Source: Tetraselmis striata
Lineage: Eukaryota; Chlorophyta; Chlorodendrophyceae; Chlorodendrales; Chlorodendraceae
Assembly: GCA_006384855.1 (NCBI GenBank)
Contig: VCJN01001222.1
Location: forward strand, 1 to 64,000
Reading direction: 5' to 3'
DNA length: 64,000 bases
Part shown: in pieces, positions 35,301 to 45,905 of the stretch
Layout of the letters: each line of letters begins with the position of its first letter
Numbering within the stretch: the stretch's first letter is position 1
Notes under the pieces: generated by a model
Seen by the model: only the letters and a program-made list of their open reading frames with translations
What the model was told of the DNA's origin: nothing
Database searches by the model: none
Program-made: the position numbers and the translations under genes

Positions 35301-37534
35301 CTAGCAGTTCAGGGTCATTGTGTTATTTGTGCACCACACATACTGCCCCACATCCTGTGAGGACATGCCAAACTTGAAGAAGTGCTGGCCTGTCACTATG
35401 TCCGGATCAGCACAGAAGCAGCACAGTTTCTCCCCGATGTGCTTCAGCGAGACAGGGAAGGCGTGACGCCTCTGCAAATGTTTGGCCAAAGGGCGCGTTG
35501 CTCTGCCAATCACCAGTGCCAAGGGGGGACCCTATTGCCATGCGCTCAACTGCATGCAGTTGGGACACAGCGAGGATGAGGTCCGGCAGCGAAGGGCTGG
35601 TGGGGGTCACCTCCAGGAAGTACTGCAATCCCCCAACATACATATGGTTGTCATGCTGCTCCACCTTGGCACGCCTGTCTCGCAGTACGGCATGCTTGCC
35701 GTATTCATAAGTTGGCACCCACTGCTCATCTCATGTATTGTGTCTGCACACCACAGGCATGTTTCGGGCTACTTATGCACAACCTGCATGTATGTGTATA
35801 CCTGAACTCAGCAAGGCGACACTATGTAGGCAGTTTGGAGTCAGGCGTTGGGGGGGGGGGGGGGGGGGGGGGGGCTTTATCCAGAAGATGCGCTCCTATC
35901 TTGCACTGGTGATACAGGTTGTACCTGCGGGGTAGTGCAGTCGGCAACCTCATTAATCATAATCAACGATCATAACATATCAATTTCGACCGCAGATAAG
36001 AGTTGAATCGACTCATGTCCGTCGATTTCACAAATTGCATTTCTATTGCTAGCGTTTTAAAACCCTAAAACCCCTAAAAGCCTAAAAGCCGGGGCAGCGG
36101 GGCGCCGACGCGCCGCGGCCGGGGCAGCGGGGCGCCGACGCGCAGCAGGGTAGCAACGCGCAACAGGGAACGCAGTAGGCGGTTCACATATGGTAGCAGA
36201 AAGTTGCGTATATACCCGGAACATGCTGCGTTAAGATTCTGACCTATGACCCGAGTTCAGGTTATGATTAAATGGGGGTTTAGAGGGGGCATGGGTCCGG
36301 GGGGGGGGGGGGGGGGGTCACTTAATGTTATGGGGGTCGAGCTCCATTTCATCTGCGCGCTTCCATGCCGGCTCAAGCTCCAGTGTGCCAGTTCCTTGAC
36401 AGTACTTATCCAGCGCCTCTGCGCAGGCCGCTCAGTTGGCGGGGGCGGCTGAGGCGCCTTGCTTCACGGCGGCTGACGTCCCGGTACTGAAGTCATACCT
36501 CGCAACAGCGTCACTCGCCGTCGCTGTCGCTGCGGCTGTCGTCAGAGGGGTTGCCTTCCACAACCCCCGCGACAATGCCTTCGGCGTCGCTATCGGCGTC
36601 GAGAAGCTGGCGTAGCTCATGTCATGTGCACATATGCGCGCAAGCATCTAAACGAATGCGCGTGTAGTAAGGATGAAGCACACCAAATCATCGTTTACAC
36701 GTGGCCAGTGCGATACCCTCACCCCTTAGCGAATATCTAAGGACCCCCCCGAAGGCAAAGTCGGTGGGTGCGCAAGGGGCGCACGCCGGAAGGGCGCCAA
36801 TGGCGCCTTGAGGCAACCTGCGACTGAAATCGCTCAGCTGCTCTGTCGTCGGGTATAGCGGTTGTATCTTCGACTCAGTTAGCTCTTCCGAGTCGCCATC
36901 GTCGTAAATCACCTTCATCACCAGCTCCCTATCAGCCGGGTCTGCGTCCTCGTTATCCCATCTCTAGCCGACGACCTGGGTGTTGGATGATACACACGGG
37001 TGGCTGTCACATGTCGGCGGTGGGGCTATATATATGGCAGGTGGAACAGGGGGGGGGGGGGGGGGGGAGGAGGAGACTACCTGGCCGAGAAAGGTCCCCC
37101 GCGTCCCGAACGTCTTGGTTATAATAGTGCCCACGTGAAGCTCGGCATTCATCTCCTGCGCTGCCATGCTTGCTGCCAGGCCGCCATCAGATGACACCGA
37201 ACGCCCCTCCCCTCCGCCGGGTGCGGGGCTCGCTGATTCGTTTCGGGGAGGCGAGAGCGGCAGCGAGGCGGCGGGGGCGATGGCGGCGGCGACGGTATCG
37301 ATGCACCCGGCGGCTCGCCCCGCATTTCGGCTTGACCGGGTCCGGACGGAGCAGAGGGGTGACGGCCGTACAGTGTAGCAGGTACCGCAGGGCGCCATCA
37401 TCACCGGCTGCGTCAGGCGCGGCGGTGGACGGGGGCGACTGGGCGCATGCCCATCTGTGTGTGTCGTAGAACCGAGTCTTCGTGAAGCAGGCGCCACACG
37501 CGCAGCAGCGCATTTCTTGGTCACCTCTACCCAA
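35301..37534 (-). pseudogene. Internally deleted CACTA transposase remnant (copy C)
   Basis: In element order: the C2HC finger MRCCACGACFTKTRFYDTH with RWAC (about 37420-37510), start codon lost (GTC for ATG); a Pro/Ser-rich tail and a G/C-run intron; the Tudor-like exon VMKVIYDDGDSEELTESKIQ (36860-36921); and the LARIC-SDAEG acidic block (about 36490-36650). There follows a deletion of the TNP2 core, then the 3' coding end (QYFLEVTPTSPSLPDL, 35301-35718). Frames are broken. It cannot encode transposase, but the ends are intact, so trans-mobilisation would be possible in principle. Confidence 0.75.
36055..36150. repeat. Telomere-like CCCTAAAA units next to a GC minisatellite
   Basis: About three imperfect CCCTAAAA-type units (36058-36092) adjoin two copies of gccggggcagcggggcgc (about 36090-36140). 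CCCTAAAA is the Chlamydomonas-type telomere repeat. The block lies inside copy C; the matching place in B (25435-25525) has only the GC array. Confidence 0.7.
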
Positions 37535-37962
37535 GTCCCCTCGGAAGGCGTCTAGCCCTCCTTGCCCTCAAGAATACGGCGCTTGGATTTGCGATGCCCG
37601 ACGGCACACCACTACTCGGCGCCGGCGGCTCGCAGCGGCGGGGGTTGGTAGGGGCTAGTCAATGGCGCTCCGACGCTGGTGAGATGCATGGTAGTAAAGT
37701 GTCCGTTGCGAGTCGTCACGGAGCCTGTATTGTGAGGTGTTAAAGTACAGCGTGGCGGGAGTCCCAAAGATTACGGCTAACCGCGCGAGGCGCGATGCAG
37801 GCCCAATGTACTACGGGGACGGCACGACATGGAACTGGTATAAATTACGGAAGGCGGCCCCGCCGGGCACTACATTGCGACTACCGAGCCTAGCAGAAAA
37901 GTGGCGATTACACGGTATATACAGCGATTACAAGCCCATTCCGTGGGAAAATCGCAATTACA

Positions 37963-38004
37963 TGCCATTACAGTATAATTCCGGGACAGTCTGGGAGGCT
38001 AGTG
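37963..38004 (-). repeat. Copy C right terminal repeat (5' end of element)
   Basis: On the minus strand it reads CACTAGCCTCCCAGACTGTC, followed by ccggaattatactgtaatgg. Subterminal GTAATTGC and GTAATCGC motifs follow within 100 bp, as is typical of transposase-binding repeats of CACTA elements. Confidence 0.88.
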
Positions 38005-38264
38005 ACGCATTGGCGGGTGCCCCGCCCTCTCGGTTTCAAGTGGTATCGCACAGCCTACGTGAAGGCGCGGCGCCCGCGGCGAATTCCCTCGCCGCGCCTC
38101 TCCCGACCATCAAGCATATGGGAGGTTGGAGCAAGAACAATGAGATCCTTGCCGCCCGGGGGGGGGGGGGGGAGGGGGGGTACATCGACCCTAAGATGCG
38201 CCCGACCCCGGCGGCTTGGCGGTTCTTCGGCTGGAGGCTAGTCCCAGCCCGGCCCCAACGCTAG
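38005..38264 (+). mobile_element. DIRS-type retrotransposon, right part (recombinase C-terminus)
   Basis: The frame reads SRFQVVSHSLREGAAPAAN, then PLPTIKHMGGW, then YIDPKMRPTPAAWRFFGWRL. This is the catalytic H-x-x-R and the C-terminal Tyr (YIDP) region of DIRS tyrosine recombinases. A G-run (38159-38178, interrupted by A) replaces the codons just before YIDP. It continues the gene interrupted at 32682. Confidence 0.85.
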
Positions 38265-41200
38265 CTTAGTATGTGCCGCCTCTCTCTCTCTCTCGGTCCC
38301 TCTGGCAAAACGTGCCCACTACGGGTAAATGGTTTGATGGAGACATCTAGACGTTTAAAATACTTTTCGTGTGTAGTCCCCTGCGTCGTAGCGCACGGAC
38401 CGAGTACGCTCCGTACGCCCTGATCTGTTGGGGCCCATCCCCGAGCACCGGCACTCTGCCGCCTTGCGCTCGCCACCTAGGCTCGCGCACCCACCCACCA
38501 CCCACCCACCCATGTTAGCGCTAGGAGATGCCCATGCCAAGCATGAGGTCCGTTTCTTTGGCAAGATGCAAGTGATCTGGCTACGGGTAAACCAGTAGTA
38601 GTACCGTTTATACTGCGCTAGTGCTGAGTGGGCCACACTACGAGCGCGCGGTCGCTGCTAGCGATGACTGTATCTACGGCAACCCAGAAAAGTTTTTGCA
38701 GCCACACAGAAAACCGCGTGTATCCTCGCCTTGATGCCCAAGTCATGGGGCCACAGGACCATGCATGGGGCCTTGTAATTCAGTGTATACAAGCCTTCTA
38801 CGCCAAGGAGGCAACCGTGTCTCCCGGTTACCGCACTTTTAGAATTGGTATTCGGCAATGGCATTGTTTGGCACATGGCTGAAACCACAGAAAAAACGGG
38901 CGATGAATAGGTGGCAACTTGTTGGCGGCGTAGTTCCGTCCCATCCGTCGCATATGCCCGCGCGCTGCCAGTGGTGGGTGAACGTATGTATGCGCTGTAA
39001 GACGACCGAGCTTGAGCCAATCCATGCACGCTACCGATGCAATGCATGGCATTTCCATGAGAGCAATGCCGCCGTCGTGACGGGGCCAATCATCCCACAA
39101 TTTTCCAAGCTGCAAGATATGCGCCGTTGGCCTCGACGTCTTGCTGGGTGAAAGTAGCACACATAAAGTGCCTTCGATTCCATGTATGCATGCTTATACC
39201 GCCCGCACCGTAGGCTAAGCGCGGGCTGGCCCCCTCGACAACAATATCGCCACTGATGCTGGATATAGGTCTACGCGCATGTTGTACCCCATGTCACCCA
39301 GCATTATCCAAGGGGAAAAGCCAACATGATGACGGGGCCCGTGCGACGTGGAGACATATCCAAGGGCTCCTCGCGCCTGGGAGCCTGCGTGGAAGGGCAC
39401 ATTTATGCCCCCATCATTCGCCCCCACCCACATTATTGAGTGGGCTGGCTAGGATACCAAAACAGGGGGTAAACTTTTACGTCCCATAACATTTCGACGT
39501 TTTATCGTCAAACATGGCTGTAAATTATAGTGCGTTCGAGAGCGCGAGTCGCGGGCTTTCCATCGCACTAATTTGCGGCCCAATTTGATGAAACTTTGAA
39601 ATGTTGTAAATTATGCAATAACGTGATTGCAATAGCATTGCTTCTTCAAGGGCGAACAACCAGTTTGCGAATGTCGCATGCGGCCTGCTAGCTGACCATA
39701 GACTCCAAACCATGCGCCGCGCGGCCTGGGGTAGGTGGCCAACACATATATCTCGGCGACCATGGGAGAAAAAACACGGTTCTTTATGTCCAAATGTCGC
39801 CGTGCCGTACGCTCAAGCCGGGATGTGAACGGTTTCAGCGTACGGCACGCCGTGCATCACTTGCTACATTGATAGTGCCGCATAACAGGCGCCGCGCGCG
39901 CCGTCGCATTGACCCTAGCACACCATGTGCACGCTCTTTCATGGTTATCCTCGCAATGGCTGCCGCGGCGTAGACAGAGCGTGGGTTTACCGACTAGAAG
40001 CGACCAAACCCAAATCATACCCACAAAAACATGCAGACTATTGTGGCCTTTTCTGTATTTACTCCAGAATAAATACAGGTATATCATCACATCAACCGCC
40101 CGGGGGCGGCGGGCCGGGGGGGTGGGTTGGGGGCTAATAATAGTCGATTTATACCAGCTAGAACGCGAAATATAACACGTCATATCCACTTGATCGTGAC
40201 GAGGACCCGTAGTATGTCCCGCTGCCCCGCTGACAAATAACAAGTATTCGCGACATACCGATGGCGGATATGGAATATGGATAGCGACTATATGATATAT
40301 AACATATAAATCGTCTAACATACTCCCTTTGCTGACGGTGACCAGACATCGCCAAGTACTGCGGTACTGTCGCCGCGCGAGCAATCCATGGCACCCCGCA
40401 CAAGCTGGAACCGCAAATTATTGGCGGGATGCTCTATGATATAAAATGAGCAGGAATGGTCGCTACTAAGATTGCAGACTGACCACAGCAGAAGACAGAC
40501 GGCACACCACCATCCATATCAGACGACAATTGTCGAGTTGTTGACACCCACTCATACACCGCAGCTAGCCCGTGGGCATTTCAAGATCCCCTGCAGCAGC
40601 TAACCTGTAATTAGTGCAGATCAACGCGGCGCTTGAAGTTGGCCGGCAACATATACGCTCGTGGAACGGCTTGTGGAACAGTCCTAGCGCAGGTGAGCGA
40701 GATTATTCACCCTGTCCAGCATGTTCCCCTGCGTGGTGGTTCGTACTCGTAAAACCTCACGACTCAGGCCGTTGTGTGTAGACACTTGCGTGAACAGCAT
40801 ATGGAGGTAAACACGCAAGCCTTTGCTCCTGGCACGTCCATTCATGGAATGGCCCCGCATGGCTCCTGTTGCTGCGAAACGGAGCTTTCGACCTGTCGTG
40901 CTTGTTTGCCACCCAAATCGTTCGTCAGCATGGGCAGTCGGCGCGCACAGCTACCTGTAGCTTTACGCCCTTACCTGTACCGGTACTGGTTGTGAATTAC
41001 AAAAAGGGCAGTTCCCCAGACGGTACTGTCGGTACTGGTACCCCAGGCGGTACTGGTACCAGTACATACGAAAGCGATTAGTGGCCCTGCTGCCTCCGTC
41101 TTAGTCGCGCCATATAAGAATCGGGATTGTACCTAAGTCAGAAAATACGAGCCGAAAAGGGCAAAGCATTTATTCAAGTTGTTATTTTTAATCGGTGGCT

Positions 41201-41855
41201 GTCGTCCTCGTCACATCTGATTATGTTCCTCCGGCAATTTCCAATATTTCGTTCCAGACTTGCGTTGTGACTACGGACGTATTTTCCTGACTGCGGACAG
41301 TTCTAGACTATTTCGGCGTCACGCCCTACATGCTCCAGTCCGGTGACGTTTCCTCGTTTTACACGGGTGCACTCCTTCGTACGCATGTAGTACGGGTTAA
41401 AAAACTTTTTGCCACATGTGTTCGGCGATTTCGCGTCATCATTGCCGACGTGGTGTGACAGGTCAGCAGTCTACCGCCATTTGTGCTCTCAGTCCCAGCG
41501 ACCTACCGGTACTCATCATGATGACCATCACATGATGGCAAATATCACAAATCGAATTGAAATACGTGAGCTCTATCGGTGTCATCGTGTCACTGTGTCG
41601 GGGTGTGACCGGGTGTGACTGTACCTCGTATTCGGATTACACTCGACTGTATCCGACTATTTCAGTGTACAGTACTGGGCTATATACCGCTGGTCCGCCA
41701 CTCAGGGTACAGGTACTGTATATTGCAGTCATCGAGATTTCGTGACGACAATCTGACTGTACATGTACATTGTATGACGTACTACAGTACAGTGTAGTGG
41801 TTTACTGTAGTTTTGAGTAAAATAATCATAGTATCGTCTTATATAGGGACGCTAG
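38265..41855. other. No supportable gene
   Basis: About 3.6 kb without a recognisable gene. It contains a (CT)n tract near 38280-38294 and ORFs at 38628-38882 and 38858-39151 (+) with no motifs. A GGTACTGGTACC-rich minisatellite-like stretch at 40975-41070 shares a gtgaattacaaaaagg core (inverted) with 52045-52085. Confidence 0.45.
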
Positions 41856-41889
41856 AAGGGCTTCACTGGTGCCAGACCTGTCCTGGGGG
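41856..41889 (+). repeat. Dispersed ACTGGTGCCAGT repeat, copy 1
   Basis: The core is ttcactggtgccag followed by acctgtcctggggg. Two further copies occur at 51268-51300 and 58285-58316. The ACTGG-TG-CCAGT core can fold as a small hairpin; the second arm carries one substitution here (CCAGA). Confidence 0.8.
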
Positions 41890-42399
41890 CGGAAAAACAC
41901 TATCCGATACAGTACTACGTTCTGCAGACCTACTTGAACCGCCCGTAATCTGCTGATGCTCGAGATAGCATCCGTGGAGTCCCCGTTGCCATAGCGAGCA
42001 CTTCTTCGTCGCTATCGTCGCGGCCGGCAGTAAACAGCCAGGCAGGCGGGCGGGGGCGCGGCGAGGCGGGGTACGATCCGCCGCGATGATATCTTGGAAA
42101 CCCTTCACAGTACTTTATACGAAATCCCCAAAGGTGCGTGTTTATCTAGTCACGCGCCGATGACGGATTGACGGGTCCACAGAGCGCGTGCCCATAGCGC
42201 CCATAGTAGATCGCGTGGTACCCGTACTGCCCGAATTTACAGCTCAACTCGCGCGGATGTAAACAGGCGCGCTCAGGGCTGTCGCTCCACTGTAAGCGTG
42301 TTTGAACCCAACCGGCGTAGCTCACTGCCATCTCGCTGCCCGCCACCCCGCTACTCAGGAGGACTCGCGCCCCCACTCAGCAGCAGCAATAACAGAAGC
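41890..42399. other. Upstream region of the kinase gene
   Basis: No coding feature. The last 100 bp keep the kinase frame open from a GTG but without an upstream ATG, so this is probably 5' UTR and promoter. No TATA box is obvious. Confidence 0.4.
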
Positions 42400-43938
42400 A
42401 TGGCGGCGTGTGCATCTTTGAGAACTTCAATTTCATGCGCGGGGCGCTGCGACAGCGGAATGCTCGCCTCAACGTCCGGCGGGCCGTCAGGCGGTGGACC
42501 GCACGCGTGCCCAGTCAGCCGCCCGACGGTGCCCTCAGCATGGCTCCGCCAGCAGGCGCCCAGCAAGCCCTGTCGCCTGCTGCGCGCCGGCGGCCTTTCC
42601 GCCTGGCGGTCTACCTCGACAACCGCCGGGGCTTTGGCAGTCACTGCGACTGCGTCCAGCGGCGGCGGCGCCCAGCTTCTCACCACGCTTGCACATGAGG
42701 CACCGTTGCAACTGCCGGCGCCGGTGGAGACCGCGTTCCTGCCCGCTAGCCGGTGCGCACGGACGAGCGCAAATTCCGACACCCCGTCGACCCCCAACAC
42801 GTCGAGCGCTGCCACTGGTTCGCCCCCGCGGGTGTCGCTGCCGACCGCCTCGCCGCGGCAGCCGGCCTCGCCGAATACAGGCAACGCGAATAGCTTGGAC
42901 ACCGTGGACCACCCGGTCGACGAATCTATGCTATTTTCGCTCGGCTGGGCCGAGTTCGACCGCACCCGGTATAAGGCCCAAGGCGTGTTGGGCAGCGGCG
43001 GCTACGGCACAGTCTACCTGGCGCTAGACGAGGTCACGGGGGACCTCGTCGCAGTGAAGCGCATCCCTAAGACCCGCAAAAGCAGCGCGCCGAATAAGGT
43101 GAAGCGCAACCTGCTCAAGGAGGCGGAGCTGCTGGAGGCCATGCAGTTTTGTCCCTCGGTGGTACGTCTGTACGGCAAGTACGAGGACGATCGCAACGCG
43201 TACCTGGTGATGCAGCACCTGGAAGGCGGCAGCCTGGAGGATTACGTGCAGCGCAACCGGCGCCAACTGACCGAGGACGACGTCGCCGCAGTGTGCATGG
43301 TGGTGCTGCAGTTTCTCGCTGAGGCGCACGCCGCGGGCGTCGTCTTTGCCGACGTGAAGCCCTCGAACTTCATGCTCACCGGCGGCCACGGCGGCCGGGG
43401 CCTCTCGCTGCAGGTGATCGACTTTGGTTGCAGCCAGGCGGCACCGAAGGAGGGAGATCACCTTACGCAGCGCTGCGGCACGTACAAATATTTCGCGCCG
43501 GAGGTGTTTCACCAGCGCTACGGGTCCAAGGCAGACGTGTGGAGCTGCGGCATAATGGTGTACCGAATCCTTTCGAACGACTACCCCTGGTGGAAGGCGG
43601 GCGTGCCCGTGGCGCCCGCCGAGGCAATGAACGAAATCTGCGGCAGCGAGCCCATCCCCTTCCCCTCGACATCATGGGACAGCTGGAGCCCAGAGGCACG
43701 GCAGTTCGTAGAGTCACTCTTGGAGCGTGACCCTGCTGCGCGGCCGTCTGCGGCTGAGGCCATGGCGAACCCCTGGCTCACCGCCCACATGGCCAGCTAT
43801 CAGCGCTCCCAGCAGGCCGCCGCCGCCGCCCCTTTGCCATCGGTGAACAACGTGGTGCCGCTGTCCGCCTGCCGCAACAAATCATGGATCAAGCGGGACC
43901 AGCACGAGGCAGCGTCCATGAACGCCGCTGCGCTCTGA
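42400..43938 (+). CDS. Plastid-targeted Ser/Thr protein kinase, CAMK-like
   Basis: A 512-residue single-exon gene. The ATG at 42400 (gaagcATGGCG) is preferred because the frame upstream has only a GTG at 42298 and the transit-like segment starts here. Residues 1-90 are Ala/Ser/Arg-rich (MAACASLRTSISCAGRC), consistent with a chloroplast transit peptide. The kinase domain, about 191-457, has a GSGGYGTV glycine loop, VAVKRI (Lys220), a catalytic loop FADVKPSNFM (Asp318), VIDFG (Asp341), CGTYKYFAPEV, and ADVWSCGIMVYRIL; it ends before NPWLTAHM. The HRD triplet is F-A-D, so it is a non-RD kinase, but Lys, Asp, Asn and DFG are intact. The closest pattern is CDPK/CaMK; the EF hands of CDPKs are absent. 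The C-terminus (458-512) is Ala/Gln-rich. TGTAA follows 198 nt after the stop. Substrate unknown. Confidence 0.9.
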   Translation: MAACASLRTSISCAGRCDSGMLASTSGGPSGGGPHACPVSRPTVPSAWLRQQAPSKPCRLLRAGGLSAWRSTSTTAGALAVTATASSGGGAQLLTTLAHEAPLQLPAPVETAFLPASRCARTSANSDTPSTPNTSSAATGSPPRVSLPTASPRQPASPNTGNANSLDTVDHPVDESMLFSLGWAEFDRTRYKAQGVLGSGGYGTVYLALDEVTGDLVAVKRIPKTRKSSAPNKVKRNLLKEAELLEAMQFCPSVVRLYGKYEDDRNAYLVMQHLEGGSLEDYVQRNRRQLTEDDVAAVCMVVLQFLAEAHAAGVVFADVKPSNFMLTGGHGGRGLSLQVIDFGCSQAAPKEGDHLTQRCGTYKYFAPEVFHQRYGSKADVWSCGIMVYRILSNDYPWWKAGVPVAPAEAMNEICGSEPIPFPSTSWDSWSPEARQFVESLLERDPAARPSAAEAMANPWLTAHMASYQRSQQAAAAAPLPSVNNVVPLSACRNKSWIKRDQHEAASMNAAAL

Positions 43939-44135
43939 AGCTTTCCCTCCCTCACGTATCCAAAGGCACCTGCCATGCCGCCAAGAAAATATAGCAGATT
44001 AGACAGCTGTTGCAGCCGCAACAAGTACATATGTTAAAATTTGCACACTGCACCGCGCCTGCCCCCATCTATGTACAGGTAGCAACATGAACCAGCCGTA
44101 GCTGTATTTTTCCTCCCGCAGCAACAGACGGCGGA

Positions 44136-44140
44136 TGTAA
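44136..44140 (+). promoter_or_regulatory. TGTAA polyadenylation signal of the kinase gene
   Basis: First TGTAA after the kinase stop codon, in the context gcggaTGTAAaggc. Confidence 0.55.
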
Positions 44141-45429
44141 AGGCTGGTCGAAGTTTTGAAGCTACATCAATGTCACAGCCCCAACGCTTGTGTCCCGAGC
44201 ATGCACTTCCACGCTGCTATGGTTGGTTCCCGCCGCTTATTGTGCGGTGCTACCTTCCACCCCATGCTGCTGGACTTGCCCGCGCACATGTTTATATCAT
44301 TCCCATCAGGAGGTTTCAGTTTTGCGTATTATTCTGCGCAATCCGCCAGCCGTACAAACCCACGCCGGTGGTGACGCTCATGCCGTCCATTGGTTGGAGA
44401 GGACCACTGCGCTGGTCCCTGTGTTGACGGGTGCCTGCCCCACTGTAAGAGGAAAAAAAACGCGCTATATCCTTATTGGTTCAATTTCAGAAGAATGCGA
44501 TATTATATCATTACGAGAATTAAGAACATTCGCCAGCACCCCGTTCCTGAGAGCAAAAAGATGGGTGCTTACAGTCGGGCCGGCACCCGTGGTAGATGTG
44601 GGCAGCGATTACTGTACAAGCAGCGACTCCTGCTATCCAGAACTAGTGCACAATGGACTTCTTTCCATACAGCATCCCAGACACGACTGTGTGCCATCAC
44701 GGATGGCGGCATAGCTCTAAGCAACATACGATGCCGCCGTTTGCTCTCGCAGCCATGCTCCCACGGATTAGCAGCATATTTAACTGGCATTCATTTCGTT
44801 GTGGCAAATTTAATGACACGGCGCAAACAGCGCCCCCGTGTGTTGATGCAAGACAGAGGGAATCTTCGTTGGCGCAGCTCTGCACAAATTGACATGGACA
44901 CATCATTAAGTACAGCCTGCAAGGAACCGCCATGCATATATATACACATACACGAATCATACAACGCGTGAATACGACCTCGCGGCACTTTCCACATGTA
45001 GCAGCATTCCTGGAATGTAATCATGCTGTGCAGTCATATATATCCACATGCCATGCCGGGCACCACTAAAGATTTGGAGTAGCAACATATCAACCCATCT
45101 GTGCAATAAATGAAGGCAGCAAAAAGACCGCGTAGCGTCTCCGCGGCGGAGGCTCTGCCAGTGGGATACATCGGCGTCACATCGCCAGTAAATGGAGCCG
45201 GAACTACGGGGACAAGGCAATGAGGGCCGCGTAAACTCCTTGTTGCAGTCGGAGGAAACGGCGGTGGCAGCGGCGGCGGCGGGCGTAGCCATCAGAATAA
45301 TGTCTGTATGTACACATTATGGTGTGTGTGCGTGCGTGCGTGTGTGTGTGTGTGTGCACGCATGCGTTTGTGTGTGTGCGTGCGTGCGTTTGTGTAGGAC
45401 TTGTATGTGCGTCGTGTCTGCACGTTTGG
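44141..45429. other. No supportable gene; GT-repeat at the right edge
   Basis: ORFs at 44190-44714 and 44390-44971 (+) have no recognised motif. A short frame starting MATPAAAAATAV (45292 leftwards) or, antisense to it, MEPELRGQGNEG (45192 rightwards) could be a small exon, but neither can be extended. 45318-45400 is a (GT)n/(GC)n-rich microsatellite. Confidence 0.4.
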
Positions 45430-45434
45430 CGCGG

Positions 45435-45905
45435 CACCGCCTGCGATTTGAAATGGGAGAGAGTATCCATACATGGAGGTGTCGGCGGTTCCAGGGAATC
45501 ATCGCCTCTAAACTGGGTCTGCTATGTGTGATATATCTGAGGGTCATTAGATACGGCGACTCAATAAGAACATGCAACAGTGCAGCCGCCGTTGCTTACC
45601 CCACTGGCGCTTGCTTCCCGGGCTTGCGTGCAGGCGGAAGGCGCATCGATGGCGGCTGCACACAGCTCGTCAGCACTTTATTGCCACGCGCCCCGCCACC
45701 GGTGCCCTTTCGCCTGTACGCAAGCCTGGGAAGCCAGCGACAGTGAGGTAAGCAATGACCGCTGCATGGCTGCAGGTTCTTCTGTCGCCGCACAACAGTA
45801 ACATTCAGATATATCACACCTTGGCAAACCTAGTTGGGAGGCAGTGATTCCCTGGAACCACCGACACCTCCATGTCAGGATAGTCTCTCCCTCTTCAGGG
45901 GTTGC
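45435..45905. repeat. Foldback element: about 215-bp imperfect inverted repeat
   Basis: The left arm, about 45435-45662 (gggagagagtatcc, then catggaggtgtcggcggttc, then gttgcttaccccactgg), is repeated inverted at about 45690-45905. Identity is roughly 80% by eye, with a spacer of about 30 bp. There is no coding capacity. The structure is that of a foldback or MITE-like element, with no clear target duplication. Confidence 0.8.

Larger units (their letters stand above)
32683..38004 (-). mobile_element. CACTA-like transposon, copy C (5.3 kb), nested in the DIRS recombinase gene
   Basis: The termini are CACTAGGCTCCCAG (left, plus strand) and CACTAGCCTCCCAG (right, minus strand), inverted repeats with about 33 of 40 matching bases. 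The left flank ends GCATAC and the right flank starts ACGCAT. A 2-bp AC duplication is possible, and the DIRS frame is kept when the element is removed. Element orientation is minus. Compared with B it lacks about 3.2 kb of transposase core (junction about 36478-36484), and the ATG of the zinc-finger exon has become GTC. It carries an antisense F-box ORF and the accessory gene. It is a non-autonomous internal-deletion derivative. Confidence 0.88.

Noticed and set aside
42298..42399. N-terminal extension of the kinase
   Set aside because: The frame is open but starts with GTG; no ATG exists upstream and the transit-like leader begins at 42400.
45319..45577. Cys/Val- or His/Thr-rich ORFs
   Set aside because: Translations of a GT/GC microsatellite.
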